Below, piece by piece: positions 56,201 through 64,000 of a stretch of DNA of 64,000 nucleotides. Every line of letters begins with the position of its first letter. The stretch's first letter is position 1. The position numbers were made by a program, and so were the translations under genes. The stretch comes from Bombardia bombarda (lineage: Eukaryota; Ascomycota; Sordariomycetes; Sordariales; Lasiosphaeriaceae), in contig JAULSR010000008.1 of NCBI GenBank assembly GCA_030512295.1, positions 310,001 through 374,000 of the forward strand. The letters are read 5' to 3'. The notes beneath the pieces were generated by a model. That model did not search any database and had not been told where the DNA came from. It worked only from the letters and a program-made list of their open reading frames with translations.

Positions 56201-57019
56201 CGAGTAGCGTGGACGGGGGGAGCCGGTGGCGATAGCAAGACATCGATAGGACTTCCATCTTGTGCATCTGCCGAGGCGGCGGGGTGGACATACCTGCTTT
56301 GGGAGTAATGGGCTGCTTCCTGACGCTCGTCATATCCCTAAAACTCATCTTGCGGCGGATGCTGCCCTTGATGCTCCGCAGGGGGCTCTTCCTGCCGCTC
56401 TGCTCTGCCTCATCAGCCCTGAGTCTCTCGGCCCGCGGGTTGACCATGGGCGGCCTGGACTGGATTTTTGCGCCGGCGCTGAAGGTAAGATCGTCCAGGA
56501 AGTTCTCGCGCTCGGCGGCGAACTTTATGAGGGCCTTGTCGAAGTCGAAGTCGGGCATGAAGCTGTCGGTGCCGGGGAGGAGGCCCATGGCGTTGGCCTG
56601 GAAGCCGTTACCGTTTGTGATGCCATTGGCACCGCCATTGGGGCCAATGCTGCTGCTCCTGTTATTGTTGCTGCTGGGGGCGGAGGTTGTGGTGCCGTTG
56701 GGAGGGGCACGGGGCGGATGGTGGCGCTGCTGCGGTTACTCCTAGTATTGCCGTCGATTTCGTCACTGAGTGAGAGGTTGAGAGAGAGTTTGGAGAGGGT
56801 AGATAGGCGGTTGGCCGAGTTCTGGCGGGAATGGCGGGCTTTGCCGCGCGGGGACGAGACTATTGAGGTGTCTCCTTGGGAGTCCGCTTGGGGTTCTGGC
56901 TCCTCTCCATCCTCAACAATGGTGTCGTCCAGCTCGGTGCCCGTACCATCGTCGTACGAGATGTTTTCTATGCCGGCGATCCAGAAGTAGTCGGCGAGCG
57001 GCGTGGAGGAATTGTCCAT
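53235..57019 (-). CDS. DENN-domain (Rab GEF-like) protein with C1-type zinc finger
   Basis: DENN domains act as guanine-nucleotide exchange factors for Rab GTPases in membrane traffic. Exons in reading order: 57019-56294, 56166-53776, 53716-53235; about 1199 residues if one base is restored. uDENN-like sequence (RRFEPVLLDRYP, YVPMFAFPNDIQIV) starts near residue 265. The DENN core (LENIVLLFEYAMSESRIIFL, ALISLLYPLKW, SIFIPVLP, APCPYIIGI) spans about 555-630. A Ser/Pro/Asn-rich linker follows, then a cysteine/histidine zinc finger of C1 type at about 935-970 (CCTICEE, YRCGGCGCLAHNRCLG). Exon 1 is read in one frame from MDNSSTPLADYFW to about ATIRP and must shift to a second frame (NGTTTSAPSSNNN...MGLLPGTDSFMPDFDFDKAL). 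One extra G/C in the run at 56711-56714 joins them. Identification of domains strong; exon 1 reconstruction inferred. Confidence 0.85.
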
Positions 57020-60000
57020 GACATCTAGGTCGGCGGCGACGTATTTCCCCGCCTTGCTGAATTTCCTCGAGTGAGATGGATCTTGAGGCTCGCTCCCCAG
57101 TTGTTCCCCGCCCCGGGTTTTGGCGTGTTTTTCCTCGTCGGGCTGTTGCGTGCGTTGTCTCGGCTTTTTTTTTTTTTTTTTTTTTGGGCGAGTCGTAGTC
57201 GTGTATCCGTCAGGGCTCGAGCTAGAAGCTAAGAGCTGGGTGTTTTGCCCTTTTCTCTATGCCTGGCGCCTAAAAGCCGTTGGGGTTTGGCGTCGTAGCA
57301 GGCAGTGGGTGGCGGCGGCGGCGATGGTAGCCAGTGGTGGTGGTCAGTACCTAGGTCCAGGTTATAGATCGGTCGGGCTGCTGTTGACAACTACTGCAGC
57401 AGAGATAACGACCCTAATGCACGGAGCTAACTTTCCGTTGGCAGGTTGGGCTGAAGACCGACAGGTGGCGTGTCGAGTCGTGTCGTTCGGTTACTACAAG
57501 AGGTCGCCAAGAATGTCACTGTCAGTTCAGATGGTCGATGCCAGAGATGATGATCGCAGTGCAAAACAACGAAAACCAAAGGGTCCAGAAAGAGGAGCTC
57601 TCACAAGGATGAGGTCCATTAAGCTGGATTTGGCGAGACCGAGAGACCTGACGAGTGTATGGAGTTGTAGTTCTAGTATGGAGTGTATGGAGCGTGTGCC
57701 GTCAGTCCGTCCGTCCACGGGCACCCGACGCTATTATTTTTTCCCTTTCGTATACGACTGATTATTCTGCTTGCTCCTTCTGTTTTCATCTGCATTTAGG
57801 CCCAAAGCTGACCCTTGCAACGAGGTGGAACTAGCCAGCGTGTGGGTGGGTGGTGCGTGGGTGGTGCGTGGGCAAAAGTGGGTGCCACAAAGCAACACAG
57901 CAAGCGCGGCATGCCTCACGATGCCCCTGGTCCCTAGCTTCCAGGGGCTTTAGACAGTAGGGCTCCAGGCGGCTGGCTGTCCTTGGCCGGTGGGCTTCAA
58001 TCCCAGGATAGAATGCAACGATTGCCACGGGCATCCCCGCGCATGTCGTTCAAAATAAAACTGTCTTTGCCATGGTCACCATCCACCGCTTTTCAACCGG
58101 CTTTTGTTTTCCATGTCAGGTTCTGGCAACCCACGCCCTCACCGGCTTTCTCCATTACCTCCATATGATACTAAAATACCTCTAATTATGGCCCCTCCTG
58201 TACCTGCCTAACCGGCCAGCTAATGACCAAGCATGGGCCCTAGTGGAGATGACTCCAGTCTACCTAGGTAGATTTCCGGACGTTTTGTCGCCAGCAAACG
58301 CGGGTGTGGATGGAGTTTCAGGGTCTCTCCACTGTGGTGGGCTGTCAGTGGCCGCGTTTCCCTCAAGCCGACTCTCAACCTAGGTACCCGACCTGATACA
58401 TAAAAAGACTCATTCAAGGAGAAGAAGGGAATCGGCAGCAGCCATTGATGATTTAGAATAGATGCAGGCACACACGCACCACCCACACCCTCCTCTACTA
58501 AAACTCAGCACCTAGAACTAATCTTGAGATTTCAGGCGACGGCCAAAGCAGAAGGACGATTGCCGATCGATGCAGAATACCTTGGTCTTTGCCGCAGGCA
58601 AGTCACTGATGAACCCCGCCGACACCGACGCCGCCGACCTACCCCTGGGCCCTGACGGGGGCAGGTCAATCCCCAGATCGGGCACTCAGCCTCCCCCTAT
58701 CCCACCGTCACCTGTCCCTGGTTTGGTTGGATGTACTAAGTTGTTGTTCTTATCGGCACGGCACTCTCTCGTGGCATTATTTACAGATGATGCATCACAC
58801 ACACGCACATCTACAGTCGACACAGGTTCCGTGCCTGAAGAAAACGCTTGCGTTTATAGAATGCATAGCCAGGGCGCCTTGATTGGTGTCTGATGTTTGT
58901 TGTCTGGGTCTGGCCGCGGTTATTGGGTCGCCGTCTACCTACCTGGCTGCTTGCTGCTTTTGCTTTGCTGCAGCCACGATTTCTCAACCGCATCCACCCA
59001 CCCACATGCATCGATAAAGAAGCAGTGGAATGTCGGACAAGACGGGAAGACCTGGAAGACCCGACTCGTCGAGGGACAGCGGTAGCCGCCAAGCATGGTG
59101 GGTATTATTCCATGCATCCTGGAGCTCTCCGTTATTCTAGGTGCTGCTGTGCGAGAGCTATCAGCCTGCTAGCTACGGGCCACATGGCACCTGGGAGGAG
59201 AGTCCTAGGTGGTACATTCCTACCGAGGAAATTCGAGAAACATCCATCCAACTCCACGTGTTCGTGTCTAACTACAATAAACGATGCCAATCTTCAAGTT
59301 GGGACGCTTTTAGCAACTGTCCCACCTTTACCCGAAATCACCGTTGACGGTACAGCCTCTCCCCCCTTCAAGGGCTACCTATACGAAGCAGGGGATGGAG
59401 AATGGCACTGCAACGAGCAAAAAAAAACCAATACCGCTCAAAGATCTCATACGACATGTAAGCTGTATGGGGGGGGAAGTACCTCATGCAGCCATCGGCC
59501 AGCAGTAACAGTAGCAGCGGGTGAGCGGGCGGGCGGCAGCAGACAGATGTTGTTGCGGGTTTGATATCTCGACAAAAAGGTACTCAGCAGCCCCAGAAGC
59601 GCCAATAGCCATCCCGCAAGCGCCCATGCTCTAGCAAGACTGTCCAGCCACCTATCATTCCGATCATATATATGCACCCCTGAAAGAAGCGACAGGCTGT
59701 TGTTGAAGAAGAAAGACTTGCATGACCTTGACATGAAGGCTTGTTTGTTGTCATGTTGCTAAACCATTGAATCCCGGTATACCGCGTTTTCCGCGTTTCG
59801 ATCTAGAAGTTTGAAGAGTAAGGTAATTGCTAGCATTCGGCCGTATGCACTCACCATATGTGGGCTTCAGGGGCTATAGTAAAGAGACGCCTCAAGCCCG
59901 TCCACCAACACCAGCATCCATGCATCCTATACAGTACACAGTAGCGGTCAGCTCAAGCTTTTGCTATCAACATGGATATCAATACTTCACCCGACATTTT

Positions 60001-62075
60001 GACAGAGAGCGCCGGGATCAATAGGCTGATCGGACGGGAGGGAATGCTATCCAATCCTGTCTAACCCCCACTCCACTTACACGGGCTGTCAGGGGTGGTG
60101 TGGTGCTTAACACCTCAACATCCAGACGGCAGACGGTGAGAGCTCACCTCACACAACCTAGACAAGAGACATACACGAGTCCCTTCTTTTGGTAAACTGC
60201 CATATCCAGCTACGTACATATCTTTAGCGTCATTGCACAGCATGAACGAGACACCCAGATCCCTCACCTACCCGATATCGGGGAAAAAACCTTCCATCCC
60301 AAGCCACTCGATCAAGCAAGAGCATTCGTACAGATAACCATCTCGACGTCCACGAAAGCAGAGACGTAACAGCTCGGCTAGGTTTGTGTGCGCTTTACCT
60401 TCAAAGTCCCCGACGAAACGCACGAGGTATTTGAATAAGTAGGTATACAAGTTCACTGATAGACGATCAAAACCAAAACACTACACTCGTTTATCGGTTC
60501 ATGCACACGGTGCCCGAAACACAGACACACCCCAAAGTGGAAGCTCGACCTGAACATCAATCTAGCCTTCTTGACGGCAACGCCGAGCCCGCTAAGCTGT
60601 TCGTTAATGTTGTGTGTGCGTGTGTGAAGAGATCCATCCCACTCGTTCGGCAACATGAACCAGGTTAGGCAGTAGCAGTCAGGATATGCACAACGCGCAC
60701 TGAAGTAGTGTAACAAACAACGCGTCGTCATCACAACATAATCAGATTCCAAATTGGCAAAAGGTGATGATGATTGATGACGGTGACAATGATGATGGGA
60801 CGGTGATGCCCAGACGCGGGATGGTAGGTGTCTATAGTCAGGTACGAATCTGTAAAAAGTGTGTCGGTACGCTATCTAAACCGGGAATGCGATCACCGCT
60901 CAGAAGCTAGAATAGGCAATCGAGCCATGTCCATCGAAACCCGGGTCCAGCTGAACTTGGATCGGTAATCCTGGGGTATAATGGGGGTTAATATTGGTGT
61001 TGTTGACCTACCGCCGTACCCAAGTGGCATTCTAGCTACAGCGTTTCCTTTTGCATATACGAACTAGATACTATACGCACACTAGCCAATGATAGTCGAA
61101 CTGCGGTAGATTGAACAGGAGCTTCGTATTTTCCTGCTTGACTGATGACAGTGATGGTTCGCGTACTGCCCTACTACACGAGTCTTCTGGATTATTCTAC
61201 ACTTTGAAGCTCTCGGTAGAGATGCAGTCCTAACTGTTAATAGGTACGTGTATGATCAAACTGACAGGCAAACCTAGCTGTGCAGATTGATACTCACATA
61301 CTCACACCTGCAGTTCAGATGACAGCCATCCAACGCGAACCAGAGGCACAGACAGCCGTAACCCAACCGACCCAACCCAGCCCAATACGCAACCCACGGA
61401 CATCCCAAAACGGATACAAGATTGCGATAAGCGGGCATCTGGTTGCTGAAAGAGGTGTTGACTGGCTGAGCAGCATCACACTTTGATGTGCCCTGTCCTC
61501 GACTAGCTGTGCTGACGTGGAAAGACTTGAATGGGCAAACACTTAGAGAAAAGGGGCTCATAAAGAGAGAGGGACCCAGGTAGTGCAGTCAGTATTGTTG
61601 TTAAGACACATATACTTATCTTTACTAATCTTTACCTAACTGGTATCTCATTCGTAAGCCGACAGATGTCTTTGTAATCGTAGTCTTGGCCCCTGGTGTT
61701 GAATCAATGACGCATTTATCACGACAGCTGATGAGTAAGGTGAAGGTAGTCACATATGCTGGGGACGTCGCTAGGGTTGATTGTCTGGCTTCGGTTAGTT
61801 CGTTTCCAAACGAGGCTACTTTGCTTGATATAAATCCCTATATATTAGAATACCAAAACACCGCTAGATTCCGACAATAATGCCAAGAGTATCGACCTAC
61901 CTGTGATAGGTACTTAATCTATAACCATAATGTCCATGAAAGGAGATGTAAGTAACTCCGCGCGTAGGATGCCATGGGCAATAAACCCAACTCCCATAAA
62001 CACAAACCCATGCTACAGATAGACCGACCGATCAAACAAACAACCTGACAACCAAACAACCCACACAAGCCAATC
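57020..62075. other. 5-kb region without recognisable genes
   Basis: This is the longest gene-free stretch of the window, between two minus-strand genes. It contains poly-T of 21 at 57165-57185, several CCTAGG palindromes (about 57351, 58261, 58379, 59203), and scattered short frames. The longest plus-strand frame (58893-59564, ATG start, 223 codons) has no recognisable domain, mixed composition and no supporting splice structure. A 95-codon minus frame at 59447-59734 has one hydrophobic segment. Neither is supported as a gene. Confidence 0.55.
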
Positions 62076-62836
62076 TCACTTGACATGCCTAGTCCCCAAC
62101 TTGCCCGTCGACAAGAACCCCCTATTCCCCATCTCCGTCCTCCACCCCACCCCCAACACCCCAAACACAATCTTGCCATCCTGCTCCTTAACACCTCCCC
62201 CATCTCCCCCATCCCCATCAACAACCTCCTCGACCACAAAACAAACCTGCTCCACCTCCCCAGGATGCAACACCGGCCTCACCTTCACACCTCCCTTCTT
62301 CCCTTCCCCTTCCCCACCAATACCACCACCACCACCACCACCGCCGCCGCCGCCGCCAGCTCCAACCTCCCAATTGCAATCCCCCGCCACCAACCCCCTC
62401 TCACACTCCAACACCACCCTCTCCAGCACCATCCCATCCTCGCTGCAATTCTCCAGCTGCGCCTCAAGCACCCACCTCCGCCCGCCCTCCGTCGCCGCCA
62501 CCGTCCCATCTCTCCCCACCACCTTCCTGCTCTTCCTCCGCCCCAACAGCCCCGGCTTCGTCCGCACGATGAGCGACGGCTTGCAGACAAACTGATACAG
62601 CTTCCTGAACGTCCTCGCCCGCCCGCTGACATCCGTCGCCTCGTAGTAGCTGACCGTCACCGCCAGCACGTGGCTGCCTTCCTCTTTCAGGTCGAAATGG
62701 ACCACTTTCTGCAGCGTCGAGTTCTTTGCCCCTCCTCCCCCATCCCCTCCTCCCGTCTGGCCGAGTGATGATGGTGGGTGCAGATCCACCCCTTTTGCAC
62801 CGGGTACGTCGGGCGGGCTGAGGGCGAGCTTGGTCA

Positions 62837-62877
<41 letters not shown>

Positions 62878-63392
62878 CCGGCAGCGGATGGGGTGGAAGG
62901 CGTCTTCATCTCGGCCTCGATGCGCACGTCGCGGATGGTTTTTAGCGTGCCCGGCTCGCCGGTCGACAGGGGGGCCACGTCGTAGTTGGCGCAGAGGGTG
63001 CAGCTGAAGGTCTCGCCGACGTAGGCGGAGCCGAAGGAGGGCGGGAGGTTGACGATGGGGGAGAGGATGAAGGGGGAGGGGTTTGTGTTGGTGGTACTAT
63101 TGCCATTGGCGGCATCCGGGCTGTAGGCGAGCGAGGCCGGGATGGGCGGCGGTGGTGCTGTCGAGGTGGTGGTGGTGGTGGTGGTGGTGGATACCGATGT
63201 GAAGGGCGGCGGGATGGGGTATTGCGCGACGAGGGAGGGGCGCGATAGTCTGGGATTGCGGTTAGCAATGGCTTTGGGACAACATAGGTAGCTAGGAGAT
63301 CGATTATGACCCATCACCCACCTCAGGACCTTGAGCGACACCGAATGCGGCTCCTTGACGGCATCGTGGGAGGGGTAGCGTTGGTGGGCCAT
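62076..63392 (-). CDS. TRAPPC13-like (DUF974) trafficking protein
   Basis: Member of the DUF974/TRAPPC13 family, associated with the TRAPP tethering complexes in Golgi traffic and autophagy. Two exons in reading order, 63392-63322 and 63249-62076, giving 414 residues. The start MAHQRYPSHDAVKEPHSVSLKVLR joins RLSRPSLVAQYPIP. The family block FILSPIVNLPPSFGSAYVGETFSCTLCANYD (LPxxFGxxYxGETF core) is clear. The second half contains the expected beta-sandwich strands (HVLAVTVSYYEA, FRKLYQFVCKPSLIVRTK). Lineage-specific inserts are a poly-Ala run encoded by (GCT)n at 62838-62877, a Gly-rich run near 62335-62360 and a Thr-rich run from a GGT repeat near 63165-63190. Family call strong; it is shorter and more insert-rich than animal proteins. 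Confidence 0.88.
62838..62877. repeat. (GCT)13 tract encoding poly-Ala in the TRAPPC13-like gene
   Basis: About thirteen uninterrupted GCT units on the plus strand (AGC/GCA on the coding strand), read as a poly-alanine stretch. Confidence 0.88.
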
Positions 63393-64000
63393 GATGGTCT
63401 TATTGATGTGTCATACGATACGATGTGCATACAGCTTTCAACTGCAAGACCGATATTGCTGCTGTTTGTTGTCGGGCGATCTTGCAAGCTTCATTGACAA
63501 TGGACAGGCAGCTCGGTGAAGCTAAACTCGCGGGCGCGTGTCATTGCGCGTTTGGCTTTAAGTTGCGTTGCCCCGCCGCAGCCGTCCATCCATCCATCCA
63601 TCCATCCAGGGGGGAGAAGCTTCTCCAGTGCTACGGTTGCCAAGAGATTTGGGGTGCAGCTGGTGGCGATGCAACCAAAGGGCACGGACGTTGAGATGAC
63701 TAAAACAGCAAGACCCTGGGAATATAAAATGTGGGTGGATCGTGGACCTTGCTTGTTAGTGCAGCCGCAGCGTAGCTACGGGGTGGCTAACCACGGACGG
63801 ATATAAGAACTCGGGCCCCAACTTACTCAGGTGTGCTGCCAACTCAAGTTCTAACTCATCGGGCCATTTTACCAATATGGGAGGAAGAGGACAGGCAGAC
63901 AAGCAGCATATATACCATACCTATAAGACGCTAGACTGACAAGGCCCGCGCGCCCGAGCCGCATGGCGTAGTGGCAGGAATGCTGGGAGGTTCAACGTTG
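63393..64000. other. Upstream region of TRAPPC13-like gene to window end
   Basis: This is the promoter region of the TRAPPC13-like gene. It includes a CCAT tetranucleotide repeat at about 63587-63608. The last bases contain GGTTCAA-like sequence, but a tRNA fold cannot be completed before the window ends. No gene is supported. Confidence 0.55.

Noticed and set aside
58893..59564. 223-codon plus-strand frame in the 5-kb gene-free region
   Set aside because: Starts with ATG but has no recognisable motif, irregular composition and no splice or homology support; left as an unproven possibility.
63950..64000. Possible tRNA at the right window edge (GGTTCAA-like T arm)
   Set aside because: Cloverleaf cannot be formed from the bases available; stems do not pair.
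1..64000. CRISPR arrays, prokaryotic operons, riboswitches
   Set aside because: Spliceosomal introns, tRNA without encoded CCA and eukaryote-specific genes show nuclear fungal DNA; no spaced direct-repeat array is seen.

Overview
This window is nuclear DNA of a filamentous ascomycete (Pezizomycotina, most likely a Sordariomycete). The genes are G+C-rich and carry short GT-AG introns of about 50-235 nt with GTATGT/GTAAGT/GTGAGT-type donors. Their products (Kcs1, Mak10, Atp15, Qcr2, Rpc82, Ggc1, Nud1/Cdc11, Gep3, TRAPPC13-like) are eukaryotic housekeeping proteins in their fungal forms. There are no operons; genes lie on both strands, separated by 0.3-5 kb. Starts, exon borders and ends were set by reading the DNA; family names come from motif recognition, not from a database search.

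Layout, left to right. 1-3539 non-coding. 3540-8040 (+) KCS1-type inositol hexakisphosphate kinase, convergent with 8882-11783 (-) MAK10/NAA35 (NatC subunit). 12734-13282 (-) ATP synthase subunit epsilon and 14150-15802 (-) QCR2 of complex III; QCR2 is divergent from 16471-18702 (+) RPC82 of RNA polymerase III. 20073-21276 (+) GGC1 mitochondrial GTP/GDP carrier. 22821-24931 (-) PP2C phosphatase, divergent from 26731-33051 (+) a 2106-residue NUD1/Cdc11-type LRR scaffold. 34760-35872 (-) vWA-domain protein. 38782-40932 (+) ten-exon class I/II aminotransferase. 49128-51662 (-) GEP3 circularly permuted GTPase. 51983-52054 (-) tRNA-Thr(AGT). 53235-57019 (-) DENN/C1-domain protein. 62076-63392 (-) TRAPPC13-like protein.

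The accessory part is 43.3-48.4 kb. It holds a small secreted cysteine-containing protein with an internal duplication bounded by dibasic (Kex2-like) sites, a decayed partial copy of that gene, a ureohydrolase (agmatinase-type) relic that lost all metal-binding motifs through two internal deletions, an ABCC (MRP-type) transporter relic with two large internal deletions, frameshifts and C-to-T nonsense changes, and a second tiny secreted peptide. T22/A13 and G19 runs also lie here. It looks like a decaying secretion/transport island between conserved genes.

A second theme is broken 3' or 5' coding ends in otherwise intact conserved genes. KCS1, the PP2C gene and the DENN gene each need exactly one more G/C in a short G/C run to join into a coherent reading frame. 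This suggests homopolymer under-calling in the assembly, or less likely real frameshifts. Several conserved mitochondrial genes (ATP15, QCR2, GGC1, GEP3) lie within the window but show no sign of being functionally linked.
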